Positions 36,276 to 47,000 of a stretch of DNA of 64,000 bases are shown piece by piece (position 1 is the first letter of the stretch; every line of letters starts with the position of its first letter). This stretch comes from an uncultured Draconibacterium sp. (GTDB taxonomy: Bacteria > Bacteroidota > Bacteroidia > Bacteroidales > Prolixibacteraceae): positions 12,715-76,714 of the forward strand of contig CANLMQ010000027.1 of the NCBI GenBank assembly GCA_947492175.1, read 5' to 3'. The position numbers were made by a program, and so were the translations under genes. Under the pieces are notes generated by a model. It searched no databases. It had not been told where the DNA came from and saw only the letters and a program-made list of their open reading frames with translations.

Positions 36276-38636
36276 TTAAAAGTCTAATTGGTCAAAAATA
36301 TCATCTCCTTTTGTTTCAACCATCGATTTGAGGTTAATTGGACAATCTACATCAAAATTGTATTGAACAGATTTAATCGAGAATCTGATCTCTATACTTA
36401 GTTTTTCTTGCTCTCTTTTTATACCTGATTTTTTAAACTTACCATCTATTGAAATAGCTACTTTATTTTTGGATTGTATATTGGGTATCTTTATGGTTTG
36501 CTCACTGGTATCAAAATTTGTATTTAAAAAACCGATATAAACATCAGCCATTTCATAGTCGTTTGGATTGCCAACTTCAAATTCAATTTTTTGTAGTGCA
36601 TATCTAAATGAATTATCTTTTATTATTATATCAGGCTTTTCAACAATGAAATCTACTCTTTTAAAAATCATGTGAGGGATTACCACTTCTTCAGGTAATA
36701 ATCCGCCATGTGACCAAAAATGGTCTTTAATTTCTATAAAACTATCCTTCTTTTTTGGCACAAGGTAATTTATGGGTGTTCCAAACTTAATTTCATTGAT
36801 TGAAAAACATTTTTCTGCAATATGCTCGGGCAAGTTGTCTAACTTACTTGTAGAAAGTTTTATATATCGTGGTGAAATTTCTTGAAAGTCATTCTTTTTA
36901 AAATACTCAATGTCAATTTCAGATTTCAATTCTGGGTATAGGTAAGTACAACCATGGTCAGAAATAATATGAATATTCACGTTGTCATCTAATCCCTGTT
37001 TTTCTAATTTACTGGTTAGAACCTCAACAATACTTTGAACATGGCTAATGAAAAGTTTATTATGTGCTACTCCTAATTTTTCTTCAGACTTATGGAAAAG
37101 TTCGTCAATTTCCAAGTAATTGATAAAGTATGAACCCGGCTTTATATTCTTTTCATTTTTAAACGAACCCAGATTAGGATAATACTTAAACTTATCATCC
37201 TCGAAATAAGGAATCCATCCTTTATCTTCTAAAATTTGCTTATAAGTTTTTTCTTCAATCTTATTGTATCTATCGTGCCCAGTTAAAAGCGTTTTTTTAC
37301 TTACTTCTGTAATTGTTGGCAACATAGAAAGATAAGGTGTAATTGAGGATATGCTAAATTTCTTTTCAACGAATGTTTTTTGAATTTCCTCATTGAAAAA
37401 CCAAGGTAGATTATCGATTATGAGCACAATATTTACATCATTGTTGCTGTTGAAAGCCTCGTAATTGTTTGGAAGAAATTTATATAGAATATGAGCATTG
37501 TTTGAGACGATATTCTCATATTCTTTATAATACCATTCAGAAAAAGTAGCTCCCAAATTATTCAGTCTGTCACTAGGTATAGAACTATTTATACTCCATC
37601 TATAATATGGAAAATAGTCCTTTTTACACCACACCAGCATTTGGTCTACACTCCAATCTAATTTAGGTTCTTCAGGAAAATCAGGTGGAATGCTACTACG
37701 TAATTCATCGATATCGTTTTTAATTTCTTGTGATAATTTTTGAAACTTAATTTCTACTGCATCAATTGCTTCAATGGATAACAATTGTGGCTTGAGATGA
37801 ATTATTCCTTTAATCTTTTCAAATTCAATTTTCAGTATACCACTAAAACCATTTATATATGCCAGGAAAGAATTCCCATCTAAGGGTTCATCCCAAGAAT
37901 TAATCTCATATATTATCTGATCTTCAATGTCTTTATAATCTTCCTTTTTAAATTTTAGTCGGTTTGTGTTGATTTTTAGTGAATCATAGATTTGATAATC
38001 AGGTATTATCTTTTTAATAATGCTTCGATAATTTTTTAAAATGTGGTATGCAATTAGTTCCTTTCTAAATGATTCAATGTCATTCGATATTTTTTCAAGA
38101 ATTCTTTTCAAATCATTACCTGATTCCCTTATCCACAATGTCAGGCGGTCAGTATAAATTTTGAATAAAAGTTTTTGGTTGTTGTTTTTACTCCAAGATT
38201 CTTTCTTGAAGCTATTTAATAAGTCGATTAATCTATCCAAGTCAAATTTTCTTTCCGATAGAGCAGAACTGTAATTCTTGGTTAAAACATAATCTTCAAA
38301 GTCCGTTCCTTTCGAAGGTTTTTCAAGAATATTAATTAGGTCGAGGTCTACAATATCTTGGTCATCAACATATTCAGGAATTGGAATTTCCCATTTTTCT
38401 TCTAAAAGCATTCTTCGAGAAACTTCACTAAAAATAAATTTATCTGGATGTCTTTCGCTATATCTTTCAAACCATCTTTTATAAATGTTTTTTCTTAATA
38501 TAATCTGACAAGATGAATTATTTTGCAATGACTCAATAACCTTCTTATAGGCATTAATATAACTCAGGTTATCCAAAACTACGTATGCAGTTTCATCCTG
38601 CATTATTGATGATTTGTCTAAATAGATTTGGATCAT
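36276..38636 (-). CDS. pglZ: PglZ, alkaline-phosphatase-superfamily protein of BREX
   Basis: A 786-residue protein. The first 400 residues are helical and poorly conserved. The PglZ domain starts with NIVLIIDNLPWFFNEEIQ near residue 405, where the aspartate is the expected metal ligand. It continues with ITPYLSMLPTITEVSKKTLLTGHD and IHIISDHGCTYLY, and closes with FWSHGGLLPEEVVIPHMIF. PglZ is the signature gene of BREX/Pgl systems. It lies 2 nt after the brxC stop and 2 nt before brxL. Confidence 0.9.
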   Translation of the reverse strand: MIQIYLDKSSIMQDETAYVVLDNLSYINAYKKVIESLQNNSSCQIILRKNIYKRWFERYSERHPDKFIFSEVSRRMLLEEKWEIPIPEYVDDQDIVDLDLINILEKPSKGTDFEDYVLTKNYSSALSERKFDLDRLIDLLNSFKKESWSKNNNQKLLFKIYTDRLTLWIRESGNDLKRILEKISNDIESFRKELIAYHILKNYRSIIKKIIPDYQIYDSLKINTNRLKFKKEDYKDIEDQIIYEINSWDEPLDGNSFLAYINGFSGILKIEFEKIKGIIHLKPQLLSIEAIDAVEIKFQKLSQEIKNDIDELRSSIPPDFPEEPKLDWSVDQMLVWCKKDYFPYYRWSINSSIPSDRLNNLGATFSEWYYKEYENIVSNNAHILYKFLPNNYEAFNSNNDVNIVLIIDNLPWFFNEEIQKTFVEKKFSISSITPYLSMLPTITEVSKKTLLTGHDRYNKIEEKTYKQILEDKGWIPYFEDDKFKYYPNLGSFKNEKNIKPGSYFINYLEIDELFHKSEEKLGVAHNKLFISHVQSIVEVLTSKLEKQGLDDNVNIHIISDHGCTYLYPELKSEIDIEYFKKNDFQEISPRYIKLSTSKLDNLPEHIAEKCFSINEIKFGTPINYLVPKKKDSFIEIKDHFWSHGGLLPEEVVIPHMIFKRVDFIVEKPDIIIKDNSFRYALQKIEFEVGNPNDYEMADVYIGFLNTNFDTSEQTIKIPNIQSKNKVAISIDGKFKKSGIKREQEKLSIEIRFSIKSVQYNFDVDCPINLKSMVETKGDDIFDQLDF

Positions 38637-38638
38637 TT

Positions 38639-41600
38639 TTAAGAAAGTATTTCTTTAATAATATCTTCCAGTTGCTTTTTATCCACTATTCCTTCTTCAA
38701 AAACTTTTTCGAAGTATGATTTAAGAGAAGATTTCAGTTCTTTTTTATTTTTGGGAAGAATGAAATTAACCACAATGTCACCATGCAGATCTTTTTTGCC
38801 GGAAATCTTAACCTTCTTGTTTTTATCGAAAACACTAACCTGCTCTACATGACCAATATTACCATCTTTGTCAACAGAAACTAATTTTATGGTTTTGTTT
38901 CCCTGAATTTTTACAATTTCCTTTGCTGAGATCTTTTTTCTATCAGAAGTCTCCAAAGAAGGATCAGATCCGTCTTCGGTAATATATACAAAGGTTTTAT
39001 CATCCGCTGTATCAATTTCAAGTTCCAGACTGTCATCATATTCCAGTTTTGCATTCGATTCAACCTGTTTCCCATTCGATTTGACAATGGGTGGTTTTAC
39101 TTTAATTTTATTATTATCGATTCTATTCTTTGCATTTTCTATTCTCTCAATCAAACTATCTTCACGATCCAAGCTCCAATCATTTATAGAACCGTAATTC
39201 AATGAAGTTGAAAGGCGCTCAAATAAAAATTTATCAATATCGGAAATTGAATTTAAAGCCAAAATCAATGCCTTTGAATCTTCATTGTGAAAAGGACTAT
39301 ATTTGTCTTTTTGGTATGAGTCTAGGGTTTGTGACCATTCTTTCAATGCATCCTTTAAGTGTTCACTGGTTGTACCCTTTGCATTAAAAACAGTATTGAC
39401 TCTTTTTAAAATTGAACTTTTCTTTTCTGCCAACAAGTTATCCACCGCATCTTTAAATTTAACCAATCCTTGAGTGATTTTATCAAGTTTTGCAGCAGTG
39501 ATTTTTTCGTCTTTTTCAATATTATATAGACTAAGGAGTTCGGCTTTAACAAAAGCAAAGGATCCCAACGTATCCATTTTATTAAAAGATTTCACATGGG
39601 GTTTTAATTCATCTTTATAGAAATCCTCAATTTTAGCGATATTTTCTTTTGCATTCCACCACGTCTTAACAGCATTAAAAGCTTCTTCTAAAAAATATTT
39701 TCTTCCAGCTTCTACATTACTGGGGTGATTATATAATTTAAACAACTCTGTGAAATAGCTTTTATCTTCTTCCGAGATATCCTGAATTTTCAGAACTGCA
39801 TTTTTATAAATTCCTCGAATTAAATCGAAATATTCCTGATTGTTGTTAATTTGAAGGTCAGTAATGCTGTGTTCTTCTTTTTTAAAGACAAGACTATCTC
39901 CAAAATATTGTTTGGCTAACAATATAAACAATGAGATAGCAATCTCTCCAAACCCATATTCTTCAAACAACGGTTTTACTAAATCCTGATATCGGATTGG
40001 CTTATCTTTTTCAGCATTATTCAATTTATCAAGAAGATATTTTAGGCCTGGGTAGAACTGTGCAAAACCCGATGTGTCTTTTTTCAACTCATAAGAATGA
40101 ACATCTCCATTTGAGCCAATCTTCTCAAGAATAGGCTTGTCGATGAATAATTTCTTGATATAGGCAATACCACCACGATTTTGTGCCCATGAATGATCAA
40201 TCGAGATTTGTTTCGAAAGATCAGAAAGTAGTGAACAAGCTTCCCCCAGTATACTTTCCAATTTTCCACCCTTAATGGATTGATGGGCTAAATTAAAATC
40301 TGTATGAGGAACCTTATTCCTTTTATCTTTATAAATTTTGCTGCAGCAATGATTCGCGATATCATGCTGTTTGTTGGTTTGAACGGTAACATGCACTCCT
40401 TGTTCCTCAAACCAAATAATCTCGCTGTTAGAAGAATATCTTTCAGCAAGTTTTTCCAATCTTTTATTTGAATTTCCATCCAAAGTTGCAAATTCACCTT
40501 TCTCAAATGATGTAAATTTATTTTTATAATCATCAGAGCCTTCAATTGAGCGAATAGCGTTGTATTCTAAAATCTCCTGTGTAACATCAATTGGTTTTTT
40601 GGGTATCCCTAAATAAAACCTGTTTCCTTTTATTTCTTTTGCCAATTGTTTTGCACGGTCAATGTGTTGGTCTGTTTCACAATATACAATTACAGCGGTT
40701 CCTTCATAGTAATCTTTCCCGAAAGCGGTATTTGTTCTTAATTCCTCATAATATTCCGAGATATTATTTGTACCTGTGCCACTCGTAACGATTTTTTCTA
40801 ATTCTGCAATAGAACATATTTCAGTCTTTAATCGCTTATCTTCCTTAAAGTCAATATTGTAGTCTTTTGCATCGAAAAAAGGTGAAACATTTGTGTTCCA
40901 TGCGTTTGTCCTAAAGTCTTCAATAACATTTTGAGGTTTGTTATTGGGATCTGATTTGTAATCTTCAACTAATTTCCTTACATCAATGGCATCACTTCTT
41001 CTAAATTCGTAATAATCTCCATCCGAATTTTTGTAAATGATACCAGCCTGTGCTAATAAATTAACACGACTTTCAACAGCATTTCTATCCTGAGTTGTAA
41101 TAGCATTTAGTGAAAATTGTAAATTTTGTAGGTTGTTTAGTATTTGGACTTCATCATTTGAGATAATTTCATGAACCAACATCACCTTCAAGATTCTTTT
41201 GATCCATTCGTCAATGTCATCAAACAACAATGGTCCGGAAGTTCGTTTAACGTACCGATTTAATTCTCTTAATGTTCGAGTATAATCAGCAATGACAGAT
41301 TTTACCCTTTGGGGAATACTTTTATCCTCAGTTTCAAAGCCAGTTTCTTCATAAAAGTAATCAATTACAGTATCGATAGTAAGAAAGTTTAGCATACCAT
41401 TTGCACCAACAATATCAGTTCGTGCGGCAAACCAAGGATAAGAGTATTTATCTGCATGTTCCCATACTTCATCTTCATCTGAAAACTCAGGGGAGAAAAA
41501 CTTAAATACGGATCTGTTATCGGAACCAACACTTTTCGCCAATTCAAGTAACCCGTAGGTTGCCATTGGATGCATTGGGAAAATATTGACGATGATATTA

Positions 41601-42775
41601 TTCTTTAAAACGGGAGCAGGTAACCAGTTAAATATATTTACCCTTTTACACTCGTTTGGAAATTGTGAAAACACTTGGTTGTTTTGTTCCACTTCGTTTG
41701 TCCAACCTGGTGAATCTTTTTGTGGATGAACAATTGCACCAATAATGTCTTCCATCCCTTCAGTCCTTAACGCAACTTCATCTACACGTGCTTTAATGGT
41801 ATCATAATGAACTTTATCACCAACTTCTCCATGACTAACAAAAGATTTGTGTCCTGTACCAATAAACACAACAGGAAGTGCAGTCATTCCACTTTTCGAA
41901 CAGAACTCGGCAAAAGCATGTAATTTTTGAAGGTTAACCGATTTGTCATCCAGCGCATATCCAAATTCATCGTATATAATCGAAATACCTTTAAAAGTTT
42001 TTTTAAACTTTTCATTTTTAATAAGGTCTTCAATAATTATTTGAAGATTTCCTTTTTCCGGAGTGAAGTCATTTGTAGTTGCTTCTTTAAAACAACTTTT
42101 AAATATTGTAAGAGCTTCCTCGTTTAACTCTACTAATCCGTCTTTAAGTATGTTTATTGTCCAGTCCGGGAACTGATTCTCCAAATGTTCATTAAAAGAC
42201 TGATATAAGTGAGTTTTTTTCTCTAATTCATCCAGCTTTCGTCTGGCTTCATTGTAATGAGTATCAAATTCAGATAATAATCCCTCGTTATCTAAAGCTT
42301 CCGTAATGGCGCGTAATACACTCCCTTCAAAATCTAGGTTCCATCCAAAATCACATAAAGCAACCAAATATCTACCTTCTTTTCGTTTTGCTACCAGATT
42401 TGAAGCTGCCAATTGTTCCCCAGTAACATCTTTAAAAGTTTTACCTGGTGGTGTTTTTACACTTGCTTGTGATTCCTCATAGTTTTTAAAGAATGTAGCC
42501 ATTTCAGGCAATTCACTTTGATGGGCAAAAAAATTTGCAAGCATCAAACATAAATGTGATTTACCAGTACCATAAGAACCTGACAAAAAATAAAAACGTT
42601 TGTCTTTTGGATTTACCGCATTTGAAATCTTCTCGAAAGCTAGACGATGAGCCGTAATCGGTTTATACCGTTCCATTCTATCTCTACGTTCTTTCTCATC
42701 AAAATAAGCATCGTGAAGATTTACATACGAGGCATAACCCGAGCTAATACTTATTATATCTTTTATTTTAGTCAT
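38639..42775 (-). CDS. brxC: BrxC/PglY-type large ATPase with a C-terminal CHB_HEX_C-like domain
   Basis: A 1378-residue P-loop ATPase. Walker A is LSGSYGTGKSH (residues 65-74), preceded by the AHRLAFEKI element, and a Walker B ISIIYDEFGYALD lies near residue 260. This architecture matches BrxC/PglY of BREX. Near residue 1270 the segment YITEDGSDPSLETSDRKK followed by IKLVSVDKDGN resembles the chitobiase/beta-hexosaminidase C-terminal fold, unusual for a cytoplasmic ATPase. It forms the core of the operon, 4 nt after the BrxF-like gene. Confidence 0.88.
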   Translation of the reverse strand: MTKIKDIISISSGYASYVNLHDAYFDEKERRDRMERYKPITAHRLAFEKISNAVNPKDKRFYFLSGSYGTGKSHLCLMLANFFAHQSELPEMATFFKNYEESQASVKTPPGKTFKDVTGEQLAASNLVAKRKEGRYLVALCDFGWNLDFEGSVLRAITEALDNEGLLSEFDTHYNEARRKLDELEKKTHLYQSFNEHLENQFPDWTINILKDGLVELNEEALTIFKSCFKEATTNDFTPEKGNLQIIIEDLIKNEKFKKTFKGISIIYDEFGYALDDKSVNLQKLHAFAEFCSKSGMTALPVVFIGTGHKSFVSHGEVGDKVHYDTIKARVDEVALRTEGMEDIIGAIVHPQKDSPGWTNEVEQNNQVFSQFPNECKRVNIFNWLPAPVLKNNIIVNIFPMHPMATYGLLELAKSVGSDNRSVFKFFSPEFSDEDEVWEHADKYSYPWFAARTDIVGANGMLNFLTIDTVIDYFYEETGFETEDKSIPQRVKSVIADYTRTLRELNRYVKRTSGPLLFDDIDEWIKRILKVMLVHEIISNDEVQILNNLQNLQFSLNAITTQDRNAVESRVNLLAQAGIIYKNSDGDYYEFRRSDAIDVRKLVEDYKSDPNNKPQNVIEDFRTNAWNTNVSPFFDAKDYNIDFKEDKRLKTEICSIAELEKIVTSGTGTNNISEYYEELRTNTAFGKDYYEGTAVIVYCETDQHIDRAKQLAKEIKGNRFYLGIPKKPIDVTQEILEYNAIRSIEGSDDYKNKFTSFEKGEFATLDGNSNKRLEKLAERYSSNSEIIWFEEQGVHVTVQTNKQHDIANHCCSKIYKDKRNKVPHTDFNLAHQSIKGGKLESILGEACSLLSDLSKQISIDHSWAQNRGGIAYIKKLFIDKPILEKIGSNGDVHSYELKKDTSGFAQFYPGLKYLLDKLNNAEKDKPIRYQDLVKPLFEEYGFGEIAISLFILLAKQYFGDSLVFKKEEHSITDLQINNNQEYFDLIRGIYKNAVLKIQDISEEDKSYFTELFKLYNHPSNVEAGRKYFLEEAFNAVKTWWNAKENIAKIEDFYKDELKPHVKSFNKMDTLGSFAFVKAELLSLYNIEKDEKITAAKLDKITQGLVKFKDAVDNLLAEKKSSILKRVNTVFNAKGTTSEHLKDALKEWSQTLDSYQKDKYSPFHNEDSKALILALNSISDIDKFLFERLSTSLNYGSINDWSLDREDSLIERIENAKNRIDNNKIKVKPPIVKSNGKQVESNAKLEYDDSLELEIDTADDKTFVYITEDGSDPSLETSDRKKISAKEIVKIQGNKTIKLVSVDKDGNIGHVEQVSVFDKNKKVKISGKKDLHGDIVVNFILPKNKKELKSSLKSYFEKVFEEGIVDKKQLEDIIKEILS

Positions 42776-42779
42776 GGTG

Positions 42780-43253
42780 TTAGATTATTGCACTAAATTC
42801 GGTTAATTCTTTAATTCGGCTATTCCCTTTTGTGTCTGTTATCGAAGTATTCGATAAAATATAATCGGGTGGTAAATTGAATATTAAGGTTGCCTGATTC
42901 CCTTTGTAAAAACTATTCCATTGTTTTTCAATCATTGTCAGGAATTTCTTTTTTTCACTATCGTTCCAAGTATCCCACAAAAATGAAATTTGATCGATAA
43001 AAACTATCTTTTCTCTGGCAGTTTGTTTTTTTAATAATTCTGCCAATTTAGTTGTATTAAATACATCTAAGCCATTGTATAATTCCGGATTATCCGAGAA
43101 AAGATTCATAAGGTCGATGTATTTTGCGCCCAATTTTGTTGAAGCTTCTTTCATAAATGAGCTAACCTGGTATTCATCAGAAGAAAAAATAATAGACGCT
43201 CTGTACTTTTCGCTTTTTAAATCGTTTATGTAATCTTTAATTGATAAACGCAT
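42780..43253 (-). CDS. BrxF-like small protein without a recognisable Walker A
   Basis: A 157-residue protein. EKIVFIDQISFLWDTW (Asp87) looks like a Walker B, as in the small BrxF ATPases of BREX type 3. The segment where Walker A should lie reads IIFSSDEYQVSSF and lacks the glycine-lysine loop, so nucleotide hydrolysis is doubtful. Size, operon position just before brxC and overall pattern suggest a BrxF-related adaptor. The family assignment is tentative. Confidence 0.55.
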   Translation of the reverse strand: MRLSIKDYINDLKSEKYRASIIFSSDEYQVSSFMKEASTKLGAKYIDLMNLFSDNPELYNGLDVFNTTKLAELLKKQTAREKIVFIDQISFLWDTWNDSEKKKFLTMIEKQWNSFYKGNQATLIFNLPPDYILSNTSITDTKGNSRIKELTEFSAII

Positions 43254-43254
43254 C

Positions 43255-44082
43255 TCAACTGTATATTTGGGTTAGAACTTTCTGTTTATTTAATCCTTGG
43301 GTTAACCGAAGTTGATATAAATCTCCAAAGGTTTCGAGATTAACCAATCTTGTACTGCTTAATTTTTCAAATAAAATAGAAACTAAACTACTGTCAATAT
43401 TTAATACTTTGCCCGGACTGTTTTCATCTTCAGTAATCGTTTTAATCCCGATTGCTGTTGATGGATCGTTTGTTAATTCAAGAAAGTGGAGTATCATGTA
43501 CAAAAAACTCAATGGCGTCACTTCGTTGGGTATCTGCGTTTTATATACTCCTGTTTTTATTTTACTTAAATAATTCAGTTTTAAAAAGTGTGTTTCAGCA
43601 TAAATGTACAAAACAGCTTGGATTTCTTTAGGAACTTTTCTTTTTAACGATATTTCCGAATATGTTTGAGACAAGTCTTGAAAATAGGGGAGACAAACCT
43701 GGGTGTCGATATTTCTATGGTTTTGGAAAATTTGATTCACCAAACGGTGCCAGATAACCCACTTTGGATTGCAGCTCGCATTGTAATGCATAATCCAAAG
43801 CGTTTCTTCCTTCTCGAAAAACAAATCATTATTGGCAACCGATGAACCAAACTCAGTAGGCACAAAAGTGGATGGTTTTATTAAATCCAACGCAACCATA
43901 ATAGAACTTAACGACTCATATTGTCTAACCGACATTCCAATGCTTTCTACTATCTCCTGTCGGGGAATAATATTCCTACCTTTTTGTTCCTTCAGATAAC
44001 TTAAAATCCTGGAGAATTCTTCAAAATGAAGGCGATAACCGTTTGTTAGTTCCAATTTCATTTTAAATTCTTGAATATTCAT
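43255..44082 (-). CDS. DUF4007 family protein
   Basis: A 275-residue protein. YRLHFEEFSRILSYL, VRQYESLSSIMVALDLI, VPTEFGSSV and EETLWIMHYNASCNPKWVIWHRL follow the DUF4007 pattern, in which a helix-turn-helix-like segment is followed by a TLWLLH motif. DUF4007 proteins usually lie next to PAPS-reductase-like genes in phosphorothioation and type 4 BREX loci; here the neighbour is a methyltransferase instead. It overlaps the methyltransferase gene by 20 nt and ends 1 nt before the BrxF-like gene. Confidence 0.7.
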   Translation of the reverse strand: MNIQEFKMKLELTNGYRLHFEEFSRILSYLKEQKGRNIIPRQEIVESIGMSVRQYESLSSIMVALDLIKPSTFVPTEFGSSVANNDLFFEKEETLWIMHYNASCNPKWVIWHRLVNQIFQNHRNIDTQVCLPYFQDLSQTYSEISLKRKVPKEIQAVLYIYAETHFLKLNYLSKIKTGVYKTQIPNEVTPLSFLYMILHFLELTNDPSTAIGIKTITEDENSPGKVLNIDSSLVSILFEKLSSTRLVNLETFGDLYQLRLTQGLNKQKVLTQIYS

Positions 44083-47000
44083 TCTCAGTTAAATTCATGC
44101 CGTTTTTTTCAATTATCTTAATATGCTCAAATGAGATATTATATATTTTATAAACTAAATAATCTAATTCTATTTCTTGTTTTTTTGCAGTAATTTTATT
44201 TTTTCTTAATTCAATTATATTAGTTACAGCAGAAACTAACCGGTCAAATCTTTCAGAATCGACTTTTATAGGAATTTTTCTTAATTGTTCTGGTTTTATA
44301 TTTACATCAGTATAATAATAATTAAACCAGTAATTAATTAACTTTGAATTTAATAAACCTAGTAAATACAGTAGATTCAGATTTTGTCCCTCCCTTAATA
44401 AAATGTTAGACATCCCAGTACCATTGATGTACTTCTCTCCATCATATGCTACAATTAATCTATCTTTCAATTTAGGATTTCTTATCCGTTGTACTAATAA
44501 TTTTTGATTTTCAAAAATATAAGAAGGTCTTGGTCTATGCAACCAATCACCATATTGTAAATATTCCCCATGCCAATTAACAATGTATTTCTCTATATCA
44601 CGACCAAATAAAAGTTTACGGTGAAATTGTGTTTCTTTATAATTTGAAGAATAAATTCTAGGCTGATCTTTTGAGCCATAAGCTATTAATCCTTGCCAAA
44701 CTTCACAATAATCATTGAGGACTGATTTGGTTTGGTTTATTAAATTGATTATGGGATCAGAATTTTTAAATATCAATGAGAAATTGGAAGAATTTGGATC
44801 TAAAGTTATTATTTCTTCAGTTAGTAAATCTTTTTTTACAATTGTTAAGCCAGGTATATTCACATTAAAGGAACTTATCGTAAAAATATTTGTATCAACA
44901 TTAGCTGATGAAAAAACGTTAGTCAATGTTTCTGTTAACCTGACAATACTATATTTAGCAATAATTATTTCTCTTAATTTTTCAAAATTATTTAATAGCA
45001 CCCAAGTATTCGGGACAATAAATGATAATAATGCATTATTATTCTTTATTAAATGCAGTCCTTTTTCAATGAAATATTTAAAAATTTCGTGTTTCCCCTT
45101 AGCACTTATAAATGTTTTTGTAAAATAATTTCGTTGACGTTTAAATAATTCCCCATAAGGTGGATTACCAATTACACAATCAAATCCCTTTTTAACTAAA
45201 AATATTTCAGGAAACTCTAATTCCCAATGAAAATACTTTTCGTAATAGTCAATTCTAGGTTGTAATTTGTTGCTTATTATGCTGTCATAATCTTCTTCAC
45301 TAATGTCATTTCCAAAGTGAATGCTTGTATTTAAATTGCATAAGTCTTTATAAGGTTTTAATAAATTGTCAATCTCATCTAAATATTCTTTTTTCGTTTC
45401 AATGTTGCTTTTCGAATCTGAATTCTCATTTCGAATTTGTGAGTAATCATTAATAACCTGCTGAACGATGGATTTGAAATCCGGATCCTGGGTAAACAGG
45501 TCTTTTTGAGCCTTTCCTTTTTTTGATAAGGGGTGTTTCCCAAGTCTCGATAATTTTACGCCAATCAAAGAGTTTCCAATCTTTAAATGGTGATTCAAAA
45601 ATGACAAAGGTTTGTCTTTAGCCATGGTAAGAATCCACAAACTTAACTTAGCCAATTCAGTTGCAAGAATATTTAAGTCAACCCCATAAATGCAATTTTC
45701 AACTACCTTTCGGCTCCAGTATTTTGTATTTGTTTCAATTTCGGATTCAATTGCATAACCATTTAAAAAGCTTGTAATAAAATTGGCTATATGGCTGGTG
45801 GCATTTACCAAAAAATGACCGCTACCCATTGCCGGGTCAAGTACACTTAAAGACAGCATTTCATTCTCAACAAATTCAACTAACTGGGTTTTAATTAGCA
45901 ATGTAATTTGTTGTTTTTCTTTATCATTAATTGCTACTTCTAAATCCTGAATTAGTGGTTCTATCTGCTTGTCGAATTTTTCTTTTAATTCATTTAGCTT
46001 TTCATCAACTGTATTGGTTACTATATATTCAACAATATATTCCGGTGTATAGTAAGAACCAGTAGCTTTTCGCAATCCTTTGTCGTTTCCAAAATACACT
46101 TGTCCTTTAGCAATGTATTGTCCTTCCTTAATTTTTCCGCCATCTGATTCAGGAATAAATTGAATTTCTTTTTTGGTCACTTTAACCTCAATGTCTTCTT
46201 CTGCAACAAAAAGTTTGTGTTCCAGTAATCCTTCATAAAGTGTCCCAAGGTGGCGAACATTCATATCACGATAACTGATTGGTTTTATCGTTCCATCCTT
46301 TTCTTCGTAATGCGACATATTGTAAATAACACCCGAAAGAAGCGTGTCACTTATGGTTGTATTTTCAATAAATCGAGTATAGTTATTTTCGTCCCTGTTA
46401 AATAAACCACCATTGTAAACTCTGTCAATTTCACCAAAAAGTACACGTAGCTGTACCCATAACTCTTTGCTTGATGGATTTGCATTTCCGTTAGTTTGAT
46501 ATTGTTTGGCTTTGTTTACTAATTCATCAAATAAATCAGAATCTTCTTCAGCCATTAAATCTCTGGCACGGGCATAAAAAAGGAAAAGCAAGCGAAACAT
46601 ATAAAGCAGAGCCCCACCATAGATTTCGTCACGAAGGTTTTCATCTGAAAAGTCATCGGTTCCTTCATTCGCTAGATACTGTACATACCCATAACATATA
46701 TTTGAAAGAATATCCTGTCCACCTTCTTCTTTTTGCTTCAGAGCATTCTTTAGTTCATCTTCGATGTATGCTATTTTGTCTTGAGATTCCTTTTTGAAAA
46801 AATCGAATTTTGAATTTCCTTCCTTATCCTTTTCAAAGTTTTCTGCTTTTAAAAAGAAAAAGATTAATTGAAAGGCATGTTTATCTTGATGAGATAATAT
46901 TGATTCAAGGTCTATCTCCAGGTAGTTTTCATAAGGAGTAGGTTCATCGATATGGTAAATTCTCCATTGGTTGCCATTAGTTAGTATCCCCCATTTCAAA

